Origin: Polydactylus sextarius
Lineage: Eukaryota > Chordata > Actinopteri > Polynemidae
Reading direction: 5' to 3'
DNA: 64,000 nt
Assembly: GCA_016801845.1 (NCBI GenBank)
Contig: CM028910.1
Location: 18,382,629 to 18,446,628 of the forward strand
Shown: in pieces, positions 48,661 to 60,660 of the stretch
Numbering within the stretch: position 1 is the first letter of the stretch
Layout of the letters: every line of letters starts with the position of its first letter
The notes under the pieces: generated by a model
Told to the model about the DNA's origin: nothing
The model's input: the letters and a program-made list of their open reading frames with translations, nothing else
Databases searched by the model: none
Program-made: the position numbers and the translations under genes

Positions 48661-51600
48661 CGGATAGATATAATAAAATCTTTGTTGAATTTGTCAAAGT
48701 GTGGTATCATGCATAAAGCATGTTCAGTTTTGTCGTTATTTTTGGTTTATGCAGTTGTAGCTTCTGTGTTCACACAGGATGTGTTCAGGCACAGTACTGA
48801 CCGTACAAGGAACTCAGAGCCCAACACACAGTCATTGTAATTATTCATGTAAAACAGAAAATCATGTATAAAAAATACACATTGTCATCTAGATACATCA
48901 GTTGCATGTAGTTGCATGTGATTGTAAAATGTGTTTCAGATTATGTTGTTCAGTGAATGAGTATAACAAGCATTTCATTGCTTCCCATTCAAATCTAAAA
49001 TACACTGAAAAATAATCTATTGTGCATCAGCTTTGGGAACCCAGGGAGGAAGAAACTAATTAGTAATACTGGAAGACTTTACTGTGATAATGATAAGGAC
49101 AGGGAGTACTGGAGATGTATTTAAAGTAAAAGAGAGAGTGTTGACAAGCTGACGTAAAATCAAAGATGCTTTTAAAAAATTGAGAATCTAGATTCTCTAA
49201 CACAGTCAAGAAAATTAATGTTATTGTGGTCCATAGATGATGTTATCACAACCCTATCTGGTGTCAGTTTTGTGGCTTGATTTGCTTTTTAACTTTAAAT
49301 ATAAGTAGACCATAAAAGAAAAACATAGGGCAAATGAAGGGTGGCAGCATTTTTAAAAAATGACTGATGTGGATGCAGTTTTGTTTTACTCAGTGGGAGT
49401 TGAAGACCTGCTCTTGTATGTACTTAGATATAGAGAGGGAGTTGGAGGAGCTGGAATGATTTCCTAATGGAGCAGTCCAGTGAGCTTTCTTACTCATCCC
49501 ACTCAAGTGTGATCACTGTCAGTATAACACCCACATACTTTTATGGTGGCATTAATACCCCAAACTGTGCTTAAATTTAATCCAATCATCCATCTATGCA
49601 TCTCTTTGCCTACCTACATGTTTCTCTACCTACATAGATCTGTTTGCATGTACCATTGTTGTACATACAAACAGAAGTGCAGTGTAAATAATTCAAATTT
49701 TCGTAACTTTTGTTGTGTCCTTGACAGACAAAGAAAGCTCTCATTGGTATAAATGCTTGGTGACAAGTTATTTAAAATGGTACTTGGCCTTATTTTCTTT
49801 ATGTGAGCAGTTCCAATGCAAATCAGCTAGTTTCAACTTATTTCATTCACTTGAATCATGAGCCATTAGCGTCATAAAAGTGCTAAAATCCTTTTTTTTC
49901 CTTGTTTGAAGTTGTAGTAACTCATTCCAAAAACTGCCTCGAGTCAAATTTCAAACTGCACTGGTAAGAAAAATTAAGCTCTATCACTGTACAGCGGAAG
50001 CGTTTGTGCTGTTGAAAGAAAAAAAAAAGACTCAACTTTCAGACTTAACTTTATATTAGATTCATTGGTGTTTACAGCAGATGCTCTCTGGGCTTGCAGA
50101 CACAAATATGCAATATGCAATGCTACTTCCTACAGCTCCGCTCAGACGTGCCTTTTTGTGTCTTTTCAATGTTAGAATGTGATCTGCACCCTGTTTAGCT
50201 CAGGTAGACGGCATACTGTGCATCCATTTGATTTAAAAAGAAAACTATATTTTTATTATTCATTGTAAACACAATGCATGCTGTGAAGAAAGACATTCTT
50301 TTTCTCCTGCTAGTTTTGAGTGAGGATACATTATTTTCCTCTTGCATACCTTATACTGGCATACAGCTTCTATTATGCTTTTCTTGTGTGCAGAACAACA
50401 ACAATAGTGTTGGTAAAGTAAACATATATACATATATGTATAGCAGAAAGTTTTGCCCTCTTTCGATGGCATATATGTCTTTAGATTTGACTCTGTACAA
50501 GTTAGGTAAAAGAGTTATTAATTTAAAAGATATTTAACAAGAGTCTTAAAATTGCAGAATAAGGATGATGGCAACAAACAGCCAGCAACTGCATTAAAGC
50601 TCCTGGTAAAATACAGATAATTAAGTCCCCTTGGGTTTCCTCAAGTTTAAAAATCAAAGTTTTATTAATTTACAGATTACTTGAGTGTTCACAACAGGTT
50701 GAAAATAAAACATGGATGCTCTGTGTGTCAAAGCTTTGTTAAATATCAACTAGTTTCAGCTGTCTCAGTTAGAACACACCAGCTGCAATCTATTTTCTGT
50801 TTGGTGAAAAAATATTTAAAAGCAAACTGGGTATATGATGAAATGCATACTGAATTTTCTCAAAATACTTCTTCATGTTTAATTAAATTACTAAATATCA
50901 TTGAAGAATAAACATTCCTTGCAATGCCTCTTATTAGCCCTTATCAAGGGTATACTCGTACAAGTACAAATTCATTCAGGTTTCTGCCAGGCCTGGGGCT
51001 TTTTTTTTTGCTGTTAAATACCTCAGGGACTCAGGTATCTCAGGTACACCTACAGGTATAAAGTACTCAGGTACTTTTTCTCTTCATGGAAACGAAAGAA
51101 CTCATTCACAGACTCATATACATCAGTGCTGTTCTTGTTCTAATCTGTCTCTGATATTAGTGCCACATTCATCTGCATTTTGGTAACGTCTATTATACAC
51201 ACAAACGCATGGACTTGGACACGCATGCAAACACACAGGGGTCATCACAGTCCCTTAGGACTAACAAGGGAATGATCTCTTTGTATAGGCAGATGTAATT
51301 TCCTTTCCCATTTCCTCTACACGGACGGCAATTACTGATCCTCAGCCAGGCGGTGATAGAAGCTAATAATGCACCGATATGATAATCATTGGCTTATTGG
51401 ACAGCACATTAGAAGAGTGTTTGGACATCAGGGCAGAAAGGACAGATGGGGGAAGTAGAAACAGGACACACATGGAGAATTACACGCAGATGGGTGTGCA
51501 CACACGCAAAAATACAAAGCATGCTTTCACACGACATGCCCACACACCCCTCTGTCTTTTACACCGTCTCCCTTATCTCTTTCCCTCTGTCACTGTGCAT

Positions 51601-54600
51601 ACCTGAGCCAGAGTGCACCAACAAAAAACTACAACCATTAGCGCTAATAGAGCTTTAATTACAGGCCTCATTCTCTCTTGTTTTTTGTATGAGTTACTCG
51701 TGAAACTGAAAAGACAGCTTAGACAGAGAGAGGTGGGTGAAGATGTAAAGAGAGGAGAAGAGATAGAGGCGACAAAGAGGTAGTGGAGATGGTAAAGAGA
51801 TCAAATCAGGGAGAAAAACAAAGGTGAGAAATCAGCAGATAAAGAGAAAAGATGAATAAGATGATTTTGTTTAGGGCGGGTGCATATATAGAACAGGTGC
51901 TTTTAAGCACTTCTGGGTGTTTGCAAAGCAACTATGTGTGACTGCATGTGCGAACCTGTTTGTAAGTGTTCTACACTCTACTGCATTAGGTATATCTTAA
52001 TGTATATACCAGAGCAAGATGGTGTGAAATAAAGGAGCCTTAACAAGTTCAATGTGTAAACAGTCACACTCGTGTTGTTAGTCGATGGATTCTCATTAGG
52101 TGCTCTACAGGGAGCGCTGAACAGCTGCCTTAAGGAGGTAACAGTCATCAGACCGCTATCAACACTTGTGGCGCCAAGCAGGGATGACCTGGAGTCTGTG
52201 CACCTTCTGCCAGAGGCCATGTTAAAGCAGAACTACTGGTTCCAAATTGTTTTTGTTTTTTTTTTGTTTTGTTTTTTTTTTAAATTAACCTCTGATTAAA
52301 GATTAACAAAAGTGGAATTATTATTGATTTTCAATAATTAATGACTTGACTAATTCTTATAGAAAGTGAATTGGATTGTCTAGTAATTTGATCTTAATTA
52401 TTCATTAAGAGATGTCAGTGGAAAACAAACACTGAACAAACAGCAATCCAATCCAATGCCTTTTGCATATACTGTAATATTTTGGTTCATATTTTTTGAA
52501 GTTGGGTTTTATTTGACTTTGGCCAAACAAAAGCTTACCCAGGCTCAGGAGAAACTGCACAGAGAAAGGGGTTAATCAAAAGCACACTGAGTACAACTAA
52601 GTACACTTAATAAAAGCTAATGACAATTTAAACAGCTTTTCCTCTCTTTAATACAATATAGGGGCAACAATACACTCAGAAGTAATATTAAATAAAGATC
52701 TCTATGGAGGAACTGCCACTGTTTTTTTTCTGTCATGGCATTTTGAGCACCTGACTGTGCATAACTGCTCTTATATGAACCTTTGTTTTCCTTTTGTTTT
52801 GCCAGAAGGTCCACACATTTTAACAGCTGTTCTTAAGGTCAAGGAAATGCTTCAGGATATAGCACAAAGACAAGCACAGTACTGGTGAAAATATCTCAAT
52901 GTGTGTTCTATTACAGAAAGATGTGAATAAAAATAAATATATGGGACATGTAAATACTGAATATATGTTGTGATATTAGTGATATAATATTATTCCGTTG
53001 TCTTGCATCACCTCCTTTTATCATGAAATTACAAATCAAACAGTAAAAACAAAAAATAATAATTCAAACTATCTTGTTTAACCAATGCAAGTCCAAACGT
53101 GATGTCCATCACCTCTTTTGAGATAGACAGAACCTCTCTGTCCCATGCGTCACTGCTGGTGTACACAGCGTCCCAGTTTTCCATTCAGTAAACCTGTGCT
53201 GCTGAACAAAGGTTTAGCTGAGAACCCTTGAAGTATTTGCACTGCAACTGTCAACTATTAACCTCAGTAATTAGAGTTTATGATGCTAATGCTTTCTTGC
53301 TGCTTCACAACCACAGCGCCCACCAGGCTGCCGAGTGACACTTGAGGGGGCAGAAGTGAGTGACAGCAGAGGAGAGGAGCAGACAGGCAGACCAGATGGC
53401 TGGAGCTGTAGTGCCTGCAGTGCTGTGGCTTAATACCACAGGAGAAGGTTCAACAAGGATGTGGTGACGATGATATACTACATAGCATAATTTTGGAGAA
53501 ACTTTCACTCAACATTCACAAACTTTCATTCAAAAACACTACAATATTATACTCAAGTACACACTCAAATCCTAAAGCCACTCATTTGTCTTGTTTTGCA
53601 TAGCTGTGTAGCTGCAGTAAATTCCCAATTAGAATGAATTTAAACAAGTAACAATAAAAAAATTTTAAAAAAGTGCCCTTGTCCAATTTTGTAGCTACAC
53701 TTTTGAACACTCCTGAAATATGGTTTATGTATACCACTTGAGATTTGACTTCATTTGAGGGATCTCTTCACTTATCACTTGAAACCACTACATTGTTATT
53801 TCTGCATTGTTGCATTTGATTGGTCATTCATAATAGCTGAGTGAAGCTGGTAAAGAGCCACAATAAAAAACTTAGATTCAGAATTGTTTCACAAATTACA
53901 CGATATACGTGCTGTATTGTTTATGGAAGCGGAAGCCTTGTTGAAAAAAAATTAATAAATAAATAAAATGTAAAAATGGGGCATGTTAAGGCAAGTGTGA
54001 GCGACATGAAAATGGAACTGAAAAATACTGAAAAAAAAAAGAACCAGAGCCTTTTTATGTTGTATTTGATCTAAGTCACAAGTGAGAGGAATATTCATTG
54101 TGAATGTGGCTTTGCACATTTGGACAATTAATTCAGTGGTGAGAGCTGAACCTGTATTGTTCCAGTTGTATGGTAATTTTGTAACCACTAGAAAGCCATA
54201 TCTACATGAATTGTGTTAATTTTAGATGATTAACTATGCAGTAGCTGCCACGTTCAGAAATTTCAGAAAGTAAGATTTATTGACTGCTAATAGTAAATAT
54301 AGAATAGACTGCACTATGGTTTGTCTTAATTGGGGGAGAATAGCTGCTTTTTCAAGTCTCATATGATTCATTACATATTTTTTCTTCTACGCTGGAAATG
54401 CTCAATTTTCGATTTGTGGTCCTTTCTGATGTCTTCTGGTCTACTGCTAATAAGAGGCAGACTGAGGTTTTTGGGCCATAAGATGGCACAGTTTAGTTGT
54501 TTTTATCGATGTCATACTGAACACAATGGGAGAATTTGATGATAAATGGAGTGAATGAAGTGAAATTAGGCTGCATTGTGTATAAATAGCCTCCTGTAGT

Positions 54601-54739
54601 TGAAATCAATAGTATTTTGTTGCCAGATTCACTTTTAAGTTCCAGTATTCAGGGACCAAACTGTTGGTATTATCTTGTCCTCACTAAAACTAGATAATGA
54701 TAATAAGGATGGACACAGAAATGTATACAATTTGACAGT
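48661..54739. other. unique noncoding sequence
   Basis: No gene recognised over about 6 kb. A 16-bp palindrome GAGAATCTAGATTCTC is at 49182-49197. Four CAGGTA hexamers are at 51032-51073 (see findings). A T-rich run lies at 52246-52281, and (AAAT)-type A-rich patches near 53640 and 53945. Confidence 0.5.
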
Positions 54740-55311
54740 CACAATGTAACTGGGATCACATTCTCTCGGGTTTTGCCAATCTACACAGACCAAGCACATG
54801 CATATGGACCTGATAGTTGTAAAACTAGTCTATTCTAATATATTTGCAGTTTCTGCATGGACAAGCCAACCAAGAAAATAGCTGGGGGTTTAATATTTTT
54901 TAATACTACCAATGCCTATCAATGTATGTGCTTCTTTTCTTTCATGTGCACCTGTGATTTGGCCAGGAGACATTTTATTGCAGGAGACAAAACTGAATCG
55001 TTAGAATGAAAATGAACAATGGGTTGGCCAGGTATTTTCTGCACCAGGAAATGGAGCATCAAGGGATACAATCAAACTTAACTGTCATGCCTGTCCCACT
55101 GATAATGTTGCTATATTTTAAGAACTCCAGAAAATGTTGGGATCAACTGGTGTGTAGTGATGTGTTAATTCACTCTCATGAATACACATTCTCCTCAAAA
55201 GTGAAAGACTCTTGTTCATGCACCCCAGTTCACTAATGGCGAACGTGATGATTTACAGATTTCTAATACCCCATTGTCTGACCACGCTCCAGTATCTGTA
55301 GAATTCTCATT
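54740..55311 (+). pseudogene. degraded LINE endonuclease-domain fragments
   Basis: Two pieces resemble the C-terminal half of LINE APE-type endonucleases. At about 54760-54825 a frame reads SLGFCQSTQTKHMHMDLIV, comparable to the LGF-x-Q...PTHTKGHTLDLV block of L2-like elements. At 55175-55215 EYTFSSKVKDSCS resembles the YTFxSxVHxSxSRID block, and at 55271-55309 ISNTPLSDHAPVSVEFSF carries the SDHAPV active-site-proximal motif. The pieces are in different frames with stops and about 340 bases of unclear sequence between them. They may come from one element or two. Similarity is judged by eye. Confidence 0.4.
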
Positions 55312-55315
55312 TTGT

Positions 55316-55560
55316 TTTTCTTTAGTCTGTGCCAGTTTGTCTTGGTACTTTGTCTCTTGTGTTTCAGCTCTTTATTCTCCATGTCTTCATTCATGTAACA
55401 ACTTTATTTATTGTATTTTTGACCTGTTCTAGCCTAGTATTTTTCTTTTAGTCTTTTTGGTTTGTACCAAACCATGAACTGTAAACACTTTAATTCTACT
55501 GCCTACTTGTGAGTTGTGCGTTTCAGTCCTGTTATCTGCAGTACAATTTAACATGGAAGG
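55316..55560 (+). mobile_element. possible LTR-retrotransposon LTR fragment
   Basis: The T-rich block, with TTTAGTCTTTTTGG in its later part and ending in ACTGCCTACTTGTGAGTTGTG followed by TTTCAGTCCTG and CTGCAGTACA, resembles from memory the end of Gypsy-type LTRs of teleosts, whose termini often read CCTGTGAGTCCTGC...TTTGGGTCCT. No primer-binding site, polypurine tract or internal coding sequence is seen, so if real it is a solo or truncated LTR. Confidence 0.3.
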
Positions 55561-55859
55561 CTTTGAAGCCACATTTCGAGGGCGTAGTGTATTTATTATG
55601 ACACTGCAAAGTAAAAGGAAAGAAATAATAACAATAAAAAGTAGGCTTATGCCGAGAACCCTAAAAATGCCACACAAGACTACCCACTGTTCAGAAATTC
55701 AAAGATTCTGTCTCAATAAGGTTGAGCTGTGAGCTGAATTTGAACTATATGAAGTGTAAGTTTTGAATCCATATATAAAGCTGACGTGCTAATAGTATCC
55801 ATCCATTAGCTGCGTTGTTTATAGAGAACATGTCTTTTGCCTCGCTCAAAAAATAAGCC
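55561..55859. other. unassigned sequence between transposon fragments
   Basis: No feature recognised. It may include further degraded element sequence. Confidence 0.4.
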
Positions 55860-55865
55860 ACCATG

Positions 55866-56272
55866 GTGCCATTCTTCCACTCTAGACTAGATTACTGTAA
55901 TGCTTTATTATCAAGGTGTCCAATAATTCTCTACATGCCATGTGAGCACTAACATGAATTAAATTGAGTATAAGAGAATATTTCTCCCTCATTAGAAAAT
56001 TAAAATTGATGATGGAATTAAATTGAAAAGTCCATAATGACCACATTCTATAGTAACTTAAAGAGCTTATAGTTGCCTATAACCCCAATAGATTGTCACT
56101 CTAAATAAAAAATAATAATCTAAAAATAACTGTGGCTTCAGGGTCTTCAAAAGCAGAATGGGAGCCAGAGCCTTCAGCTCCCAGTCCTGGAGGCAGACTT
56201 TACTCAGTAAAGTGCCTTTAAATAATGTATTTTGTGATTTGATACTATATGTAAAACAGAATAAAAAGCACT
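55866..56272 (+). pseudogene. L2-type LINE, reverse transcriptase end plus 3' tail, deleted
   Basis: At 55881-55916 the frame reads SRLDYCNALLSR, the hallmark block near the end of the L2/CR1 reverse transcriptase domain. At 56161-56178 another frame gives GARAFS, part of the downstream block usually read as GDRAFSxxAPxLWNSLP, followed by CCCAGTCCTGGAGGCAGAC-type sequence. At 56207-56265 comes the 3' tail AAGTGCCTTTAAATAATGT and TTTGTGATTTGATACTATAT ending in AGAATAAA, a diverged version of the tail at 6300-6395. A few hundred bases are missing between the blocks, and the frame is broken. The copy is inactive and older than the 6-kb one. Confidence 0.7.
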
Positions 56273-57884
56273 ACCATCAGATCCTGATCCTAATATACGT
56301 ATAACAGAAGTAGATAAATGCACAATATCTCCCATTATTTCTTTGGAATGCTTTGAAAAATGTATCTAAAACTTTGCTCTACATTTAGTTAATACCTGAC
56401 TATACATTTTATTTAAATATTCTCATTTCACAGAATCATCCTGTACTTTGCTATGATCCTGTTATCAAATGAAATCAGCTTGTTGCCCATTCCTCAGAGA
56501 CATGAAGCAAGAAAGATATAATCAGAAATCTTGTCTCATTTTGAGGTATTATTCTGGAGCTATTTGGTCACAGGCTAACTTCTCTGACAGTTCCTTTCCC
56601 TTATAAAGATTTCAGAGGCATGGAAGAGCAAAACCAGTTGTTACTTTCAATTCATAATTTTCTCTTTAAGGAAGCTTGATGGGATCAAGCAAATTGCTTT
56701 CTGACTTTTAAGGTACTATCCTCTCATTGGTGCACAAATGAGAGAAACAGAACTGCAGACATAGAACATTCTGAAGCGTTACCATTATGAACAGTGGCTT
56801 TGTCAGGAAATACTTAAAAGTGAAGTTCAATTTGCCAATCATAGCTTTCACCCCTATGCTGTGACCTGGCAGTGGCTGGTTATTCAGGAAGTAGCATTAA
56901 TTTGTGCAGTGTTAAATCCTTTTGGAGACTGGCTTCCTGTGATGTACCATATAATGAGTTCAGGAGGAAAATTCTTAAGAAAGATTGAAAGCAGGAAAGA
57001 AAGGGGGGAGAAAGGGAATTTCAGAAAACAAGAGGCTAAATGAGAAAGGGATCATTTCTGTGCTGTTACAAGTCCATTACATTATTTATTGCTCATCCCC
57101 CACCTTGTTTAGGCTTTTATGGGTTTCCTTTCTCTTGTAGTTATTCTGTCCCCTATTCCCCTTGTGTTCTTTATCTTATCAGCACTGTGCAGGTGTTCTA
57201 TTGCACTCAGGGAAACTTAATTTGATTATCATGTATTTAAATCCATGCTATTTTCTCTCTGCTCTTTGCTTCTCTTCAATTCCCAGCAGGCCCTTTTCTG
57301 TAGAACAGTGCAATGACTGCCGGGACCAAAAACCAGTGAAAAATCAATTCCCTCCACCATGGTCTATGGTTTGAGGAAGCTTTCATAAATTGCTGTGGTG
57401 GGTTTTTACACTTTTGCCGCTGTTAGTACAGTTTGTCAAATTAGGTAACTGTTGTGGAGGCAAAGTGACCTGTTCTCAGGTAGAATGTACAGACATTCTG
57501 CCAAGGATGACCGGCAGTTTAAAGAGATCACAAGGAAAAGATTGAGGTGAACTGTGTTAAAGCTCAAGGAGCAATGACATCCTGTTTAGACTTGGATGGG
57601 GTGTAGACTATCAGTATATTCAACATTATTTCCAGTTCATACAGGAGGAACAGTATCTGTTGCTTGTCTTTTGTGATTAATGAAGAAATATGTTGATTTA
57701 AGAATCAGTATTGTATTGGTATTTTCTGCGGGTCCACTAACAAGACACAATTTCTTCAGCCTTTTTGTATCCAGGAATTTTTCATAGAGACACAAATTCT
57801 AAGCATTTTTACCGCAAGTAAATGTCACAACTGCAAAAAAATAATATTGTACTGATGACACTGAAGAATGCTACACTCCACTGA
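56273..57884. other. unique noncoding sequence
   Basis: AT-rich and without recognisable elements. A purine-rich patch occurs at about 56985-57030. Open frames of 60-70 codons are unremarkable. Confidence 0.5.
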
Positions 57885-58225
57885 AATGAATTGGTTTGAG
57901 TAACTTGCTGATCTCCAGGGATTTTCATATACAAAAATCTGTTGAATTGTGTAAACAGATATGTTTTGCTAATGAGATAAGTCAGAAAGCTAGTATTGTT
58001 GCTGACCATGTGCACCCTTTTATGGACATGAACATGACAGGAAGTTTGGTGTATTTCAGTGGCCTCTAAATCCAGTAGAGCACCTTTGAGATGTCGTAGA
58101 ACAGGAGATTGGCAGCATGATAGTGCAGATGAGATGCAGTCATTTCAACATGGTTCAGAATCTCAACTGAACTGTTACTAACATCTTGTCATCGTCTTAC
58201 AACACGTCTGCCCTGTTACACAGAA
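57885..58225 (+). mobile_element. Tc1/mariner-like transposon, internally deleted
   Basis: Several blocks in order match from memory a common teleost Tc1-like transposase gene: TTGGTTTGAGTAAC and CTGATCTCCAGGGATTTTC (57891-57925, the N-terminal helix-turn-helix region); AGTATTGTTGCTGACCATG (57992-58010, the catalytic-domain region); TGGCCTCTAAATCCAGTAGAG (58060-58080) and CACCTTTGAGATG (58081-58093), which correspond to WPxxxxDLNPIEHLWDV; and GTAGAACAGGAGAT. The first and second blocks, normally about 600-700 bases apart, are here about 80 apart, and a second deletion removes the sequence between 58025 and 58040. The third catalytic residue's region survives only in degraded form. Terminal inverted repeats are not visible. 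The copy is dead and resembles a MITE-like deletion derivative. Confidence 0.7.
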
Positions 58226-59963
58226 GATTTTTCCATAAAGTGATGTGCCCCCCCTCTGGCTTTCTTGAACTGTTTATCAGCTGAAACATCATGGTTAAAG
58301 AATTGCAAGGCATTTACTTGAAAAAAGTACTGTGGGTTGGTTAAGATACCCCCTTTTGATACATCTGATAAAATTTCACACAGCTACATGCATTTTCAAA
58401 GAAGTAAATCCACAAGTCATATACAAAGACTCTCAATCTCAATATTTTTGTCTTGGCAGACAGAGAAATAGAAAGAGACGAGAGAAATAGGGGTCCTTTT
58501 TCTCTCTGTAAAAGACAACAGATGGTGGGGGAGATAGCCAGTAACAGCTGACAAAACAAGCTGCCATTAATTTCCATTCAATAATACATCATACAAAGTC
58601 CTCAGTGCCCTTTATATTCCCCACAAACATCAAATCTAATTGGACTCCAGCAGAAACGTATTATGGAAATATGCATAACAGTGTGCTTGACTCTTAGAGA
58701 GAACAAGGATCTGATGCCGAGTTGTGATGTGGGCAGGTTTTTCTAGAAGTACTTGTTACAAATCTAATTTGCTCTCATCAAAATAAAAACTTCTGTGCTC
58801 GGGTTCTGCTATTCTGCTCTCATCTCACAGAAATGTCAGAATGATGTGGTTTTGACCTTTGTAGTCTTTGCTACTTATAGTAAACTAGACTATACTAATT
58901 GTATATGGTACTGGAGGATTGCTATGTTATTGTAGGTCAATAATCACCGCTCCTAGCAGTATCTTTTAATTGTTATACAGCTCGGGAATCAAAAGTTCTT
59001 CATTTTTGAGTGAAGCAGTAAGATATTGGAAAATGTTCTGAGATTTAGATTTATCCAGTTGTAAATGCATTGACCAGGTAACACAAAACCATTTGCCTGT
59101 CTTTACAGAGCAACCTGAAATTAAATCAGGAAGATGCTGTAATTAACAATGGTTCCAAGAAACAGTGAGGCCAAACAAGACTGAAAGACAATTATAGAAC
59201 TCTAGTCTTCAAAGTCTGTAGACCTGTGGCGTCAAGGAAACAGTAATTACAATAAAGTATGAGTCACTGTCTGCTCCAAACAGAAAAATGTGCCCAGAGT
59301 ACTAGGTTCAAAAATAAAGATTAAAAGTTATAATTATATTCAGCAAATTAAAAAAATGTGTGCACTCTAGACTGGTATGCAAATACATTTTGAAGTTAGT
59401 GGAAGATTTCCCAAACAACTGACGGTGTAGTCTCTTTATTTTACAAACCAACAAACTTGCTCTGAACATGAAAATATGAACTTTGAAAATAGGTCCTGGT
59501 TTACTTGTGATTAAATTGTTTGCATGTTAAAAGAAGTGCAAGGAAAACATGTCTACTACAATTCTAACCAAAAAAAATGCAGCTGTACAGTAGGTAGTAA
59601 TTGCAGCGATTGACAATGTGCATTGAACTTTTATGTGAAATTTTCCTTGAAGCTGCAACAGTGAGAAAAAACAGATAACTTAGACTTTTACCAGAACCAC
59701 TTTTATCAAGTATCAGTTATGTTAGCCATGTTTTTTATCTCTTCTGCTCCAAGTTCATCCCAAAATGAATTTACATTGCACTGTCTCATTTTTATTAGCA
59801 TTGGGATAGTGGAATGTCCTTAAGCATGCCATGTAAAATGTCTTTTAAAGTGGTGCACTATTTATATGCCATTACATCTCATCTCACATTGTAATCACGT
59901 TAGCCTATATGTCTAAAAAGAGGTCTGAGCATATGCATAATGAAGCCATTAAACAATCTATAA
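58226..59963. other. unique noncoding sequence
   Basis: No gene. The stretch 58610-58720 (AAATCTAATTGGAC, GAAATATGCATAACAG) reads like a POU/homeodomain-type conserved element. Nothing else is recognised. Confidence 0.45.
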
Positions 59964-60036
59964 GTGAATGATAGCAGTGAAACCATCTATTGTAAATGGG
60001 TATTTTCACTGCTATTGTAAGACATCAGTCATTCAC
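59964..60036. repeat. long interrupted hairpin
   Basis: The core stem ATAGCAGTGAAA (59971-59982) pairs exactly with TTTCACTGCTAT (60004-60015), and an inner CCAT/ATGG pair (59983-59986 and 59996-59999) extends it after a small bulge. An outer pair GTGAATGA (59964-59971) and TCATTCAC (60029-60036) closes the structure around a one-sided 13-base insertion. The total is about 73 nt. The size is like a pre-miRNA, but the one-sided outer bulge is large. It could instead be a remnant of a palindromic MITE. Confidence 0.6.
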
Positions 60037-60539
60037 CTTTACATGAGCTACAAATAACAAACAAGAATATGTTTTCTCCTTATCTCTTGAGAGTTTTTCT
60101 TGTTGTTCAGCAAAATTTGTTCCAGCACTGGAAAAAAAAATCATGAAAGAGTAGTTGACATGTGAGTGAAATGACAGCTGCCCACCTTGGTGACCCTTAA
60201 GCAAACTGAGACTCTCATTTATTTGATGATTCAGAGGTCGACAGAATGATCAATATAGAAGAATACAATGGTTCAAATGATGGCATCAAGAACAGGGTGA
60301 GCACTAGATGTGAGCTGACAGCTGAAGACCTGCATGTCGGGTGTTTGACACCAGAGTAGCTTACAATAAGTGTACATTGTTGGTGCAGCTACAAGTCTTA
60401 AAAAAAAAACACTTCACTATTTTATATTCATTATTTAAAAAAAAAAAAAAAAAATCTCACTACAAGAATGCAAAGTGGACATGTAAAAATACGTATAAGT
60501 ATTTGTATGTAAAACTCATTGCCTGTCCACCATAGTACA
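60037..60539. other. unique noncoding sequence
   Basis: Contains an A-run at 60437-60453 and another A-run near 60400. A degenerate tRNA-like B box (GGGTGTTTGACACC, about 60338-60352) is too weak to call a SINE. Confidence 0.45.
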
Positions 60540-60660
60540 GTTAATAGAACTAGATTTATTACCTTGTGGTTGCACACTTCCACCAGCCAGTCCAGTTGCG
60601 GGTAATTGGTGCATTCAAGAGGCCATTTTTGTGAGGTCACAGTGACCTTGAACTTAAATT
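60540..60660 (+). repeat. teleost dispersed repeat carrying nuclear-receptor motifs
   Basis: The string CTTGTGGTTGCACAC, then TCCACCAGCCAGTCC, then TTCAAGAGGCCATTTTTGTG, then AGGTCACAGTGACCTTGAAC matches from memory a very common fish repeat whose consensus continues TGACCTTTGACCACC. Class and full length are unknown to me. It includes the perfect palindrome listed separately at 60634-60648. Confidence 0.6.
60634..60648. promoter_or_regulatory. perfect estrogen response element palindrome
   Basis: AGGTCACAGTGACCT is the exact consensus ERE (AGGTCA-n3-TGACCT). The right arm continues as TGACCTTGA, the complement of TCAAGGTCA, which is the consensus monomer site for NR5A (SF-1/LRH-1) and ERR receptors. 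Both sites are carried by a dispersed repeat. Sequence identity to the consensus is certain; binding or activity at this locus is not shown. Confidence 0.55.

Noticed and set aside
49182..49197. Palindrome GAGAATCTAGATTCTC as a heat-shock element
   Set aside because: The GAA/TTC spacing does not fit the nGAAnnTTCn arrangement. It remains a simple 16-bp palindrome without an assigned role.
60315..60360. SINE suggested by GGGTGTTTGACACC and a following A-run
   Set aside because: The B-box match is poor and no A box is seen upstream.
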